From contig NZ_AP027055.1 of NCBI RefSeq assembly GCF_027924905.1, positions 248,001 to 312,000 of the forward strand: DNA of 64,000 nt. The letters run 5' to 3'. Source of the stretch: Limnohabitans sp. INBF002 (GTDB lineage Bacteria; Pseudomonadota; Gammaproteobacteria; Burkholderiales; Burkholderiaceae_C). Within the stretch, counting starts at the first letter, position 1; each line of letters starts with the position of its first letter. This document shows, piece after piece, positions 53,429-62,663 of this stretch. Under the pieces are notes generated by a model, which was given only the letters and a program-made list of their open reading frames with translations, was not told the DNA's origin and searched no databases. The translations under genes were made by a program, and so were the position numbers.

Positions 53429-53602
53429 ATGAGTGAGCAAAAAACCCAACTTTTAAACACAATTAAATTGTTGTACTCGCAGCTAGAGACTGCAAACATT
53501 GCACTGCTGCACAGCAAGAGTCATTTGGATGAACATCATGTGCGCAAGTTGGAGGGGCAAATGAATGAGCTCATCAACACCCTGATTGAATTAGATCAAT
53601 GA
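53429..53602 (+). CDS. small hypothetical coiled-coil protein (57 aa)
   Basis: ATG at 53429 opens a 57-residue frame (MSEQKTQLLNTIKLLYSQLE... to ...ELINTLIELDQ) with leucine and isoleucine spaced as in a heptad coiled coil and an amphipathic, charged composition. GAGG lies 8 nt upstream, a good ribosome-binding site. It stands alone in the 357-nt interval between the helical protein gene and malic enzyme; the rest of that interval shows nothing recognisable. Function unknown. Confidence 0.55.
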   Translation: MSEQKTQLLNTIKLLYSQLETANIALLHSKSHLDEHHVRKLEGQMNELINTLIELDQ

Positions 53603-53690
53603 TGGCAATGCTGCAGCACGATGCAGTCGCTTAAGCACAAAGAGTGGGTAGGATAGCCACCATTTTTAAAATAATTCGGAGCTTTCCTTC

Positions 53691-54974
53691 ATGACCCCAG
53701 CAGAACAAGAATTACGCACAGCCGCACTTGACTACCACCGCTCGCCCACCAAGGGCAAGATTCGCGTGGAGCCCACTCACCCGCTGGACAACCAGCACGA
53801 CCTGAGCTTGGCCTATTCACCTGGCGTTGCGTACCCTTGTTTGGAGATTGAAAAAGACCCGCAGCTCTCTTATGAGTACACCAGCCGTGGCAACTTGGTG
53901 GGCGTCATCACCAACGGCACCGCCGTATTGGGCTTGGGTGACATCGGCGCGTTGGCCGGTAAGCCCGTGATGGAAGGCAAGGGTTGCTTGTTCAAAAAGT
54001 TCTCAGGCATTGACGTGTTTGACATCGAACTCGACGAACACGACGCTGACAAACTGGTGGATATCATCGCGGCCATGGAGCCCACCTTTGGTGGCATCAA
54101 CCTCGAAGACATCAAAGCCCCCGAGTGTTTCTACATTGAGAAAAAGCTCAGCGAACGCATGAGCATTCCCGTGTTTCACGACGACCAACACGGCACCGCC
54201 ATCATCTCGGCGGCAGCCATGTTGAACGGCTTGGAGTTGGCTGGCAAAGACATCACCCAAATCAAAGTGGCGGTGTCTGGCGCAGGCGCAGCGGCCTTGG
54301 CTTGTTTGGGCGTGTTTGTGGGCTTGGGCGTGAAGGCCGAGAACATTTTTGTGTGTGATTCCAAAGGCGTGATTTATGAAGGCCGCCCCGGTGGCTACGA
54401 CGAATCCAAAGCCCGCTTTGCACAAAAAACAGATGCACGTACCTTGGCCGATGCGGTCAACGGTGCCGATGTGTTCTTGGGCTGCTCAGCCCCCGGCGTG
54501 TTGACGCAAGACATGGTCAAAACCATGGCCGACAAGCCACTCATCTTGGCCTTGGCCAACCCCGAGCCAGAAATTCGCCCTGAGTTGGCCAAAGCCGTGC
54601 GCCCTGATTGCATCATTGCCACAGGTCGCTCTGACTACCCCAACCAAGTGAACAACGTGTTGTGCTTCCCATACATCTTCCGTGGTGCCTTGGATTGCGG
54701 CGCGACCAAAATCACCGAAGCGATGAAGATTGCTTGTGTGCGCGAAATCGCAGACTTGGCCAAGTTGGAAGTGACCGCCGAAGTGCAAGCCGCTTATCCC
54801 GGTTTGGATTTGACGTTTGGCGTGGACAACATCATTCCTAAGCCATTCGACACACGCCTCATCCAGCGCATCGCGCCTGCCGTGGCACGTGCCGCTGAAG
54901 CCTCGGGTGTGGCCAAACGCCCCATCAAAGACTTTGACGCGTACGCCAAAACTTTGGCTGCTTGGATCAAGTAA
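53691..54974 (+). CDS. NADP-dependent malic enzyme, short form
   Basis: A 427-residue malic enzyme. [11 protein letters not shown] (about 42-52), [33 protein letters not shown] and the cofactor loop [12 protein letters not shown] are conserved; the catalytic Tyr and Lys lie in these segments. It decarboxylates malate to pyruvate with NAD(P)H formation. The C-terminal phosphotransacetylase-like domain of MaeB-type proteins is absent, so it is the short form. The HNH gene follows 4 nt after its stop. Confidence 0.94.
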   Translation: MTPAEQELRTAALDYHRSPTKGKIRVEPTHPLDNQHDLSLAYSPGVAYPCLEIEKDPQLSYEYTSRGNLVGVITNGTAVLGLGDIGALAGKPVMEGKGCLFKKFSGIDVFDIELDEHDADKLVDIIAAMEPTFGGINLEDIKAPECFYIEKKLSERMSIPVFHDDQHGTAIISAAAMLNGLELAGKDITQIKVAVSGAGAAALACLGVFVGLGVKAENIFVCDSKGVIYEGRPGGYDESKARFAQKTDARTLADAVNGADVFLGCSAPGVLTQDMVKTMADKPLILALANPEPEIRPELAKAVRPDCIIATGRSDYPNQVNNVLCFPYIFRGALDCGATKITEAMKIACVREIADLAKLEVTAEVQAAYPGLDLTFGVDNIIPKPFDTRLIQRIAPAVARAAEASGVAKRPIKDFDAYAKTLAAWIK

Positions 54975-54978
54975 AGCC

Positions 54979-55206
54979 TTGAGTCGGCTCAAGCTCACCC
55001 GCGACAAGATCTATAAAACGGTAGCGCGCCAATTGCATGGCGTGGTGCCGTGTTGGGTCTGCGGGGAGCACGTGGCGCATGCCGACGCCACGCTAGAGCA
55101 CATTCAGCCACTCAGCGAAGGCGGCAACAGCCACCAAGAAAATTTGGCCATCAGCCATGACCGCTGCAACAACCAGCGTCACATCAAAGCCAAGGCCAAA
55201 GCTTAA
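54979..55206 (+). CDS. small HNH-domain nuclease-like protein
   Basis: A 75-residue protein that is essentially one HNH domain: Cys25-X2-Cys28, Glu40-His41, GGN at 48-50, Asn55, His60 and Cys63-Asn64. The His and Asn order with a CxxC zinc knuckle matches HNH endonucleases. I choose the TTG at 54979, 4 nt after the malic enzyme stop. Longer readings would run inside the malic enzyme gene and give unrelated sequence. Substrate and role are unknown. Confidence 0.75.
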   Translation: MSRLKLTRDKIYKTVARQLHGVVPCWVCGEHVAHADATLEHIQPLSEGGNSHQENLAISHDRCNNQRHIKAKAKA

Positions 55207-55231
55207 TTCTTGCTACATTCGAGGCATCCGC

Positions 55232-56125
55232 ATGACGTCTCATCGAAAATCACACCCCGCGCTTTTGGGCATCAGTTTGTTGCTTATTGCCATGGCGTGC
55301 TTCGCCATTTTGGACACCACCACCAAGCGCGTGACCACGGTTGTGCCTGTGATGATGGCGATTTGGGCGCGTTACTTCTTCCAAGCCGTGCTCACCACGG
55401 CGGTGGTGTTGCCCCTCAAAGGCTTAGACGTACTCAAAACCAACAACCCACGCCAGCAGCTCACACGCGGTGTGTTGTTGACCGTGGTGACGGGTTTGGC
55501 TTTTTCGAGCTTGCGGTTTTTGCCCGTGGGCGAATTCACCGCGATTGTGATGACCGTGCCTTTGCTGGTCACCTTGTTGGCGGCACGCCTGTTGGGTGAG
55601 CATGTGTCGGCGCAACGTGTGTGGCTGGTGTGTGGCGGCTTTGTTGGCACGCTCATCATCGTGCGCCCTGGCACCGATGTGTTTGGTTGGCCGCTGCTCA
55701 TTCCGCTGGCCTTGGTCATCGTGAACGCGGCGTTTCAGTTGCTCACCAGCAAGATGACGCGCACCGAAGACGCCATGACCACGCAGTTCTACACCACATG
55801 GGTGGGTACCGCACTCACCTCTGTGCCGCTGTTTTGGTTTTGGGTGCCCATCAGCGACACGCGGGTGTTGCTGGAGTTGGTGCTCATGGGCGTTGCCGGG
55901 TGCGTGGGACATTTCTTGCTCATCATGGCGTTTGAACGCTCACCCGCAGGCACTTTGATGCCGTACATGTATGCGCAAATTGGTTTTGCGATGCTGGGCG
56001 GTTGGTGGGTGTTTGACCATGTGCCCGATCATCTGTCCATGATGGGCATTGGCTTGATTGCACTTTGTGGCACCGCGGGCGGTTTGCTGACCGTCTATGA
56101 GCTGCGCCAAAAAACGCAGTCTTGA
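55232..56125 (+). CDS. EamA/DMT-family transporter
   Basis: A 297-residue protein with ten predicted helices in two EamA repeats; ACFAILDTTTKRV (about 20-32) and GEFTAIVMTVPLLVTLLAARLLGE (about 95-118) resemble the conserved ends of repeat 1. The family exports or imports small metabolites. GAGG 8 nt before ATG 55232 supports this start rather than an upstream one inside the HNH gene. Substrate not predictable. Confidence 0.88.
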   Translation: MTSHRKSHPALLGISLLLIAMACFAILDTTTKRVTTVVPVMMAIWARYFFQAVLTTAVVLPLKGLDVLKTNNPRQQLTRGVLLTVVTGLAFSSLRFLPVGEFTAIVMTVPLLVTLLAARLLGEHVSAQRVWLVCGGFVGTLIIVRPGTDVFGWPLLIPLALVIVNAAFQLLTSKMTRTEDAMTTQFYTTWVGTALTSVPLFWFWVPISDTRVLLELVLMGVAGCVGHFLLIMAFERSPAGTLMPYMYAQIGFAMLGGWWVFDHVPDHLSMMGIGLIALCGTAGGLLTVYELRQKTQS

Positions 56126-56138
56126 AGATCCTGGCGCT

Positions 56139-56702
56139 TCAGGGCTGTTGCGTGAGCTCGAGTTGTTGCACATCGAAGCCTTGCGCTTTCAAACGTTCGA
56201 TCAGCCCGTCATAGGTCTTTGCAGGGACGCGCGGCGTGCGCGATAGCACCCACAGATACTCGCGTTTGGCATCGCTCACAGCGGCCAGTTGGTACTCGGC
56301 ATCCAGGTCAATCACCCAATAGTCACCCCACACCTGTGGCAACCAGCTCAGCCATGCGGGGGCAAAACGCACTTGCAGTTTGGGCGACGTGGCTGGACCC
56401 ACTTGTTTGGCCAAGCCCAATGCGTCGATGGTGTTGCCATCTGCTGTGGTGCAGCTGTTGAGCACTTGCACCGAGCCATCGGTTTGCGCCAGATAGTGCG
56501 CGCGCGTGTTGGCCAGGCACTTGCGCTGAAAACGGTTGGGAAATTTGGCAATCTCGTACCACGTGCCCATGTAACGCGGCACATCCAATGCGGCAATGGT
56601 GGTGACGGGAGGCAAGGCCGCAGGCGAGGGGGCTTGCAATTGCGCCGCCGCGTGGAGTGCGACACATGACAAACACAAAGCGAGCCAGCGAAATTGGAGC
56701 AT
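56139..56702 (-). CDS. lipocalin (Blc-like), exported
   Basis: A 187-residue protein with a signal peptide (1-20). GTWYEIAKFPNRFQ (46-59), the first lipocalin SCR, is followed by a second (VWGDYWVIDLD) and a third region near LSRTP. There is no lipobox Cys at the expected position, so it is probably secreted or periplasmic rather than an outer-membrane lipoprotein like E. coli Blc. It binds fatty or phospholipid ligands by family analogy. It starts 1 nt after the YggT gene stop. Confidence 0.9.
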   Translation of the reverse strand: MLQFRWLALCLSCVALHAAAQLQAPSPAALPPVTTIAALDVPRYMGTWYEIAKFPNRFQRKCLANTRAHYLAQTDGSVQVLNSCTTADGNTIDALGLAKQVGPATSPKLQVRFAPAWLSWLPQVWGDYWVIDLDAEYQLAAVSDAKREYLWVLSRTPRVPAKTYDGLIERLKAQGFDVQQLELTQQP

Positions 56703-56703
56703 C

Positions 56704-57264
56704 TTAGAAAACGACTTGCGCTTGTAGGGTGTGCAGCACGATCTCAGCGATTTGAATCACCAGCATCAGTGCGATGGGCGACAAGTCCACGCCGCCCATT
56801 TGCGGCAGGATGCGACGCATGGGGCGCAGCAGGGGCTCGACCAACTGGGCCAAGAAATAGCGCACATCCGAGGCGGCGCTGAACCATGACATCAGCGCAT
56901 AGCCAATGACCATCCACATCAGGCTAGACAGAATGACGCTGAGCAGTTCAAAGCCCGCATGGGTCACCAAGGTCAGCCAATGGGCGGTCGCGCCTGCCAC
57001 GATCCACAACAGCGAGTGCTTGGCCAGCAACACGGCATAGGCCGCGACCAAGCTGGCCGTGTCTAAGCGGCCAAGGGCCGGCACAAAGCGACGCACAGGC
57101 AGCACGATCCAGTTGGTGATGGTGAACACAAATGGTGCCAATGGGTTGCCGCCGCTGGACGACAAATTGATGCGCTGCAAATGCATGTACATGCGCAGCA
57201 GACACGTGCCAGCCACCAAGCCAACGGCGAAGTGCAGAATCAAAGAGAAAATTTGTAACAACAT
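56704..57264 (-). CDS. YggT-family membrane protein
   Basis: A 186-residue protein with two YGGT repeats, each a hydrophobic helix pair; the first half has PLAPFVFTITNWIVLPVRRFVP and the second VEPLLRPMRRILPQMGGVDLSPI, the repeat signatures. Function is poorly known; members occur near cell-division or secretion genes. It is divergent from the YqhA-family gene across 57 nt. Confidence 0.88.
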   Translation of the reverse strand: MLLQIFSLILHFAVGLVAGTCLLRMYMHLQRINLSSSGGNPLAPFVFTITNWIVLPVRRFVPALGRLDTASLVAAYAVLLAKHSLLWIVAGATAHWLTLVTHAGFELLSVILSSLMWMVIGYALMSWFSAASDVRYFLAQLVEPLLRPMRRILPQMGGVDLSPIALMLVIQIAEIVLHTLQAQVVF

Positions 57265-57321
57265 GGTTTGAGTTTATGTGGGCTCAGGCAAAATTTGAAC
57301 CTTAATGAGAGATTGTTCAGT

Positions 57322-57897
57322 ATGAAGCAAACCCCTGCCTTGCCCCGATTTATTTTTGCCAGCCGCTGGCTGCAGCTGCCTCTGTATTTGGGCCTCATCG
57401 CTGCGCAAGCGGTGTATGTGTTCCATTTCTGGGTGGAACTGGTGCATTTGATCGAAGCCGCGTTTGGCAGCCAAGCCGCGCTGGATGCCTTGGTGACCAG
57501 CATTGGTTACAAGAACGGCATGACGGTCACGCACCTGAGCGAGTCCATCACCATGCTGGTGGTTTTGGGTTTGATCGATGTGGTGATGATCTCCAACTTG
57601 CTCATCATGGTCATTGTGGGGGGCTACGAAACCTTTGTCTCGCGCATGTACCTTGAAAATCACCCCGATCAACCTGAGTGGCTCAGTCACGTGAACGCGT
57701 CGATTTTGAAGGTCAAGCTGGGTATGGCCATCATTGGCATTTCATCCATCCACTTGCTCAAGACCTTCATCAATGCGGCCAACTACGACGAGAAGGTGTT
57801 GATGTGGCAAACCATCATCCACATCACATTCTTGCTCAGTGCTTTGGCCATTGCGTTGACCGACAAAATTTCACACGCCCAAGCACCTTCACACTGA
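57322..57897 (+). CDS. YqhA/UPF0114-family membrane protein
   Basis: A 191-residue protein with about four hydrophobic helices. [30 protein letters not shown] (about 117-146) and [15 protein letters not shown] are the UPF0114 hallmarks. Function unknown. The ATG at 57322 gives the family N terminus; an upstream ATG in frame is less likely. queC starts 10 nt downstream. Confidence 0.9.
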   Translation: MKQTPALPRFIFASRWLQLPLYLGLIAAQAVYVFHFWVELVHLIEAAFGSQAALDALVTSIGYKNGMTVTHLSESITMLVVLGLIDVVMISNLLIMVIVGGYETFVSRMYLENHPDQPEWLSHVNASILKVKLGMAIIGISSIHLLKTFINAANYDEKVLMWQTIIHITFLLSALAIALTDKISHAQAPSH

Positions 57898-57907
57898 ACC
57901 TAAGCCC

Positions 57908-58639
57908 ATGCAAACACGTCACCCCATTCACCGCAACGCATTGGTTTTGTTCTCGGGCGGTCAAGACTCCACCACTTGCTTGGCTCATGCGCTGGCGCAA
58001 TACGAGCGGGTGGAGACCTTGGCGTTTGACTATCGCCAACGCCATTTGGTCGAGCTAGAAGCGCGACTGCAAGTGCTGGCCCAAGTGCGTGCGCAGTTTC
58101 CTCAGTGGGCGAACAAGCTGGGTGAAGACCATTTGCTCGACCTGGGCGTATTGGGCCAGGTGAGCGAAACCTCGCTCACACGCGACATGGCGTTCAAGAT
58201 GGAAGCGTCTGGCTTGCCCAACACCTTTGTGCCGGGCCGCAACCTGCTGTTCCTCACGCTCGCGGCTGCATTGGCCTATCGCCGTGATTTGGATGTCATC
58301 GTCACCGGTGTGTGCGAGACCGATTTCTCCGGCTATCCCGACTGCCGTGACGACACCATGAAGGCCATGCAAATTGCCTTGTCACTCGGCATGGACCGCC
58401 GCTTGTTGATCGAAACACCGTTGATGTGGATTGACAAAGCACAGACCTGGCAGCTGGCCTATGACCTGGGCCAAAAAGCACACGCCAATGGCGGTGATCA
58501 GTTGGTTGACCTCATCGTGGAGCACACGCACACCTGCTACATGGGCGACCGCACACACCGCCACGATTGGGGCTACGGTTGCGGCACCTGCCCTGCGTGC
58601 GATCTGCGCGCCAAGGGCTGGGAGCGCTGGAAGGCGTGA
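57908..58639 (+). CDS. queC: 7-cyano-7-deazaguanine synthase
   Basis: A 243-residue PP-loop ATPase. SGGQDS (16-21) binds [18 protein letters not shown] is conserved, and Cys210, Cys225, Cys228 and Cys231 form the zinc site. It converts carboxy-deazaguanine to preQ0, the precursor of queuosine in tRNA. No queD/E/F were found in the window. It ends 3 nt before the convergent ABC transporter gene. Confidence 0.96.
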   Translation: MQTRHPIHRNALVLFSGGQDSTTCLAHALAQYERVETLAFDYRQRHLVELEARLQVLAQVRAQFPQWANKLGEDHLLDLGVLGQVSETSLTRDMAFKMEASGLPNTFVPGRNLLFLTLAAALAYRRDLDVIVTGVCETDFSGYPDCRDDTMKAMQIALSLGMDRRLLIETPLMWIDKAQTWQLAYDLGQKAHANGGDQLVDLIVEHTHTCYMGDRTHRHDWGYGCGTCPACDLRAKGWERWKA

Positions 58640-58642
58640 TTT

Positions 58643-60490
58643 TTATGGCGTGGCCAGCACAAACTTGGCTGTGCTGCCTTCCGGTGCGGGCACAAACTGC
58701 CACACCGTGTCGTGATACGTGGCCACGCTTGGGCGGTGAGCGATAGACACCAAGCCGCCACCTTCTTCGCGCACCATGGTGAGCAGTTTTTCGTACAGCA
58801 TTTTTTCACCGGCTTCATCCAAGGCGCTGGTGGCTTCGTCGGCAAACACCCAGCGTGGGCGCTTCAGCAGCACACGGGCCAAGGCCAAGCGTTGTTGTTC
58901 GCCACCTGAGAGCTGCTGTGTCCAGTGGCCTGCCACGTCCAGCTCATCTGCCAAGTGCGGCAGCAGGGCGTCGTACAGGGCGTTCTTCAAGGCTTCGTCG
59001 GTGTAGTGCTCGGCGATATCGGGATAGGCCAGTGCTTGGCGCAAGGTGCCTTCAGGGAAGTAGGGGCGTTGCGGCATGAATACGCTGCCTTGGGGCAACA
59101 CCACGGGGCCATAGGTGATCGGCTCGCCGTGACGGTCATGTGTGGGCGAGCTGACATAGGGCCAAATGCCAGCCAACACGCGCAGCAGTGTGGACTTGCC
59201 ACAGCCCGATGGGCCGCGAATCAACACCGTGTCGCCTGCTGCTGCGTTGAGCGAGGTGTCGGCCAACAACACGTCGCCATTGGGTAAAGAAATAGTGAGC
59301 GGGGTGGTGTGCAAGGCGTTGATGCCTGTGTGCGTGACGGCGGTTGCACCCGTGAACGACAGCGGTGCGGCTTCTGGTTCTGCCACCTCGTCTACCTGGA
59401 TGGCCAGCATTTGGTCTTGAAAACTCGTCAAACGCAGGGTGGTGGCTTGCCATGATGCCAAGCGGCTGTAGTTGCTGATGAACCAACTGAGCGACTCTTG
59501 CACTTGGCCAAACGCAGAAGAGATTTGCATCAACTCACCCAGCTGAATGGCGCCGCTGAAATAGCGCGGCGAGGCCACCAACATGGGGAACACCACCGCC
59601 GCTTGGCCGTAGCCCGAGTTGAACCAGGTGTAGCGCTTTTGCACGCGCAACAAGCGCATGAAGTTGTCCAGCACTTGGGCGAAGCGCTCTTGCAGCGACA
59701 GGCGTTCCACACGGCCACCACGGTCGAGCGCAATGGCCTCGCTGTACTCGCGCACGCGCATCAGGTGGTGACGAAAGTCTGCTTCCAAACGTTGCTGTGC
59801 AAAGTTGAGCGATGCCATCGAGCGGCCAATCCAGTGGCCTATCAAGCTGCCTGCCAGCGCATAAGCCAACGCCATCCACACCATGAAGCCGGGCAGGTTA
59901 TAGGTCTCGCCCCTCACCTCAAAACTAAAGCCGCCAGAAAGACCCCACAAGATGCCCACAAAGCTCAGCAGCGTGACCGTGGCGTCGAGCAAACCGAGCG
60001 ACAAGCCCACCGTGTCAGCCGTGAATTGCTGCACGTCCTCTTGAATCCGTTGGTCGGGGTTGTCTGTGCCGTTCTTGCTTTGCAGTTCGAGTTGGTAGAA
60101 CACATGGCCTTTGAGCCAACGTTGCAGGTAGTCGCGTGTCATCCACGCGCGCCAACGCATTTCGAGTAACTGCGTGAGGTAGAAGCGGTACACCGCCACG
60201 ATGATGAAGCACGTGGCCAGCATGGCAAACACGCCGAGCTGCTTCCAAAACACCTCGGCATTGCGGTTTTGCAGCGCGTCGTAGAACACGCGGTTCCAGT
60301 CGTTGAGCAAGACCATCATGTAAACCATGCCCAGGTTCAAGCCCACGCAGGCGGCCAGCAGCAAGCGGGCGCGCCACTTTTCTTCCGACTTGAAATACGG
60401 CAGTGACAAAGCCCAAACTCGGCTGAGCTGTAAGCGGCTTTTTTGCCAATTCGTCGCCACGTTGTTGGCGACGCTTCTAAATGCGTTCAT
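58643..60490 (-). CDS. SbmA/BacA-type ABC transporter (permease-ATPase fusion)
   Basis: A 615-residue half-transporter. The N-terminal ~330 residues have about six helices of the ABC_membrane_2 type with conserved RWRAWMTRDYLQRWL and NPDQRIQEDV; the ATPase has Walker A GPSGCGKST (426-434), signature LSGGEQQR (527-534) and Walker B with FADEATSALDE. Relatives (YddA, SbmA/BacA, ABCD) move peptides, cobalamin or acyl-CoA. The 5'-nucleotidase gene ends 6 nt upstream. Confidence 0.93.
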   Translation of the reverse strand: MNAFRSVANNVATNWQKSRLQLSRVWALSLPYFKSEEKWRARLLLAACVGLNLGMVYMMVLLNDWNRVFYDALQNRNAEVFWKQLGVFAMLATCFIIVAVYRFYLTQLLEMRWRAWMTRDYLQRWLKGHVFYQLELQSKNGTDNPDQRIQEDVQQFTADTVGLSLGLLDATVTLLSFVGILWGLSGGFSFEVRGETYNLPGFMVWMALAYALAGSLIGHWIGRSMASLNFAQQRLEADFRHHLMRVREYSEAIALDRGGRVERLSLQERFAQVLDNFMRLLRVQKRYTWFNSGYGQAAVVFPMLVASPRYFSGAIQLGELMQISSAFGQVQESLSWFISNYSRLASWQATTLRLTSFQDQMLAIQVDEVAEPEAAPLSFTGATAVTHTGINALHTTPLTISLPNGDVLLADTSLNAAAGDTVLIRGPSGCGKSTLLRVLAGIWPYVSSPTHDRHGEPITYGPVVLPQGSVFMPQRPYFPEGTLRQALAYPDIAEHYTDEALKNALYDALLPHLADELDVAGHWTQQLSGGEQQRLALARVLLKRPRWVFADEATSALDEAGEKMLYEKLLTMVREEGGGLVSIAHRPSVATYHDTVWQFVPAPEGSTAKFVLATP

Positions 60491-60496
60491 GTGTTT

Positions 60497-61405
60497 TCAA
60501 ACTTCGGTGTTGCTGTTGCGCACGCCACTGGCCACATGGCCTGCGGGCACGTGACGGGCGGCTGACTCGATGTGGCCGGTTTGGTCGTCAAAGAAAAAGT
60601 CGGGTTCAAACTCGCGCAAGAACTCGCCTTTTTCAAGGCCGCCCAAGAACATGGCTTCGTCCACCTCAATGTTCCAGTTCATCAGCGTGCGAATGGCGCG
60701 CTCGTGCGCGGGTGCGCTGCGCGCGGTGACCAGCGCGGTGCGGATGCGCATGTGCGGCGTGCCCGCTTGCTGCAGCACTTGCAGGGCGGCCAGCAAGGGT
60801 TTGAAAGGGCCAGCGGGCAAGGGGTGCGCGGCATTGGTTTGTTCGTGCTGCTGAAACGCATCTAAGCCTTGGGCTTGAAACACGCGCTCGGCTTCGTCGC
60901 TGAACAGCACGGCATCACCGTCAAAGGCGATGCGCACTTCGTGTGGGTTGGCCTCTGACGCGTGAGCCGAGTGCGGGTACACCTGCGCGGCAGGCACGCC
61001 TGCGTCGAGGGCTGAGCGCACGTCAGACAAATGCGTGGACAAAAACAAGTTGGCGTTGAGCGGACGCAAATAGCGCCAAGGCGATTGCCCGCGTGTGAAG
61101 CTGCCGCGTTGAATCGGCAAGCCGTAGTGCTGCGCCGAGCGGAACACGCGCATGCCGCTGACAGGGTCGTTGCGCGAGAGGATGACCACTTCCACGCGTT
61201 GTGCCTCAGACGTGTTGAAGGCCAACAGCTTTTGCACCAACGAAAACGCGACGCCGGGTTTGGCGGGGGTTTCGAGGCGGTCAAGCTGCAGGTTCATGTA
61301 GGCGCGGTCGTCGCCTTGTTCGAAGACTTGGTTTTCTTCTTCGAAGTCGAACAACGCTCTTGAAGAGATGGCGACGACTAACTTACCGTCTAAAGAAACA
61401 CCCAT
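60497..61405 (-). CDS. 5'-nucleotidase (cytosolic NT5C1-like)
   Basis: A 302-residue protein. LVVAISSRALFDFE (about 9-22), EVVILSRNDPVSGMRVF, NANLFLSTHLSDVRSAL, VRIAFDGDAVLFSDEAE and FLGGLEKGEFL match the 5'-nucleotidase family, a HAD-like fold with the nucleophile Asp in AFDGDAV. It hydrolyses nucleoside monophosphates in the cytoplasm. It lies between gspF and the ABC transporter gene with 3-6 nt spacers, although no functional link to either is known. Confidence 0.9.
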   Translation of the reverse strand: MGVSLDGKLVVAISSRALFDFEEENQVFEQGDDRAYMNLQLDRLETPAKPGVAFSLVQKLLAFNTSEAQRVEVVILSRNDPVSGMRVFRSAQHYGLPIQRGSFTRGQSPWRYLRPLNANLFLSTHLSDVRSALDAGVPAAQVYPHSAHASEANPHEVRIAFDGDAVLFSDEAERVFQAQGLDAFQQHEQTNAAHPLPAGPFKPLLAALQVLQQAGTPHMRIRTALVTARSAPAHERAIRTLMNWNIEVDEAMFLGGLEKGEFLREFEPDFFFDDQTGHIESAARHVPAGHVASGVRNSNTEV

Positions 61406-61408
61406 GAA

Positions 61409-62623
61409 TTACCTCACCCATTGATTGAGTTGAATGATGGGCAGCATGACCGCTAAAACAATCAGCATCACCATCGCGCCCATTGCCACGATGAGCAAGG
61501 GTTCCAGAATCGTCGCCAGTTGCAAAGCGCGGCGTTGCACCTCTTCGCTCAGTTGCGCAGCAGCGCGTTGCAGCATGGTGGGCAGTGTGCCGGTTTGTTC
61601 GCCCAAGCGCGAGAACATCACCAGCAAACGCGGAAATCGTGCGTGCTGGGCCAAGGCCGAAGCAAGCGGTGCGCCTTCGCGCACCAGCACCAGTGCGTCT
61701 TGTGCGTCGCGTTTGAGGGCCGTGTTGCTCAGCGTGTCTGCTGCCGCTTGCAAGGCCTTCAAAATCGGCACGCCTGCGGTGGCGAGCATGGCCAAGGTAC
61801 TGGCAAAACGTGCGGCGTTGTAGCCACGGGCCAAGCGACCAATTAAAGGCAGTTGCAACCACGCCGCATCAAAACGCAAACGCACATCGGCTTGTTTCAA
61901 GGCGATGTGCCCACCTGCGGTGAAGGTTGCGACCAGCAACAAGCCCCACAACCAAAAATTCTGCACAAAGCTGCTCAAGGCCAACATGAAGCTGGTGAGC
62001 GCGGGCAGTTGCTGCTGGTTGCTGCCAAATACCTGCGCCACTTGGGGCACCACATAGGCCAGCAAAAACAGCACGATGACCAAAGCCACCACGCACACGA
62101 TGGCGGGGTACAGGCCAGCGGCCAACAACTTGCCGCGCAAGTTTTGTTGCTCTTGCAAATCGTCGGCCAAGCGTTCGAGTACCAAACCCAAATGGCCGCT
62201 TTGTTCGCCCGCGCCAATCACGGCAGTGAAGATGGCGCTGAACTCACGCGGGTGTTGGCTGAGCGCTTTGGCAAACGGTGCGCCTGCATTCACCTCGGTG
62301 CGCAGGGCAGAGACCAAGTCGCGCTGGCGGGGTGTTTCGGCTTCATCGCTGAGGGCTGCCAAAGCACGCTCGAGTGGCAAGCCCGCATTCACCAAGCCCG
62401 AGAGCTGGCGCGTCCATACGGCCAGCGCTGTGCTGCTGAAAATCTTGCTTTCCCAAATCACCGTGTTCAAACCGCTGCTGGTGCGCTGCACGGGCTCCAC
62501 CTTGAGTGGCACCAAGTCTTGCGCACGCAATTGGCTGCGTGCCGTGCGTGCGGTGTCGGCCTCCAACACGCCACGGCGCGTTTGGCCTTGGGCATCTAGG
62601 GCTTCAAACGAATAGGCGGGCAT
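61409..62623 (-). CDS. gspF: type II secretion inner-membrane protein GspF
   Basis: A 404-residue GspF/PilC-family protein. The N terminus MPAYSFEALDAQGQTRRGVLEAD, the cytoplasmic first T2SF repeat with PFAKALSQHPREFSAIFTAVIGAGEQSGHLGLVLERLADDL (about 95-135), three membrane helices, and a second repeat containing SRLGEQTGTLPTML near residue 350 are all present. It forms the platform that GspE drives for secretin-dependent export. gspE lies 40 nt upstream, so the pair is an operon fragment. Confidence 0.95.
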   Translation of the reverse strand: MPAYSFEALDAQGQTRRGVLEADTARTARSQLRAQDLVPLKVEPVQRTSSGLNTVIWESKIFSSTALAVWTRQLSGLVNAGLPLERALAALSDEAETPRQRDLVSALRTEVNAGAPFAKALSQHPREFSAIFTAVIGAGEQSGHLGLVLERLADDLQEQQNLRGKLLAAGLYPAIVCVVALVIVLFLLAYVVPQVAQVFGSNQQQLPALTSFMLALSSFVQNFWLWGLLLVATFTAGGHIALKQADVRLRFDAAWLQLPLIGRLARGYNAARFASTLAMLATAGVPILKALQAAADTLSNTALKRDAQDALVLVREGAPLASALAQHARFPRLLVMFSRLGEQTGTLPTMLQRAAAQLSEEVQRRALQLATILEPLLIVAMGAMVMLIVLAVMLPIIQLNQWVR

Positions 62624-62663
62624 GGTGGATCGGGCTTGGTCGCAGAGGTTTAGTCGCAGGGAC

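Noticed and set aside
54817-54978. N-terminal extension of the HNH frame into the malic enzyme gene
   Set aside because: The extension is an out-of-frame reading of malic enzyme and resembles nothing in HNH proteins.
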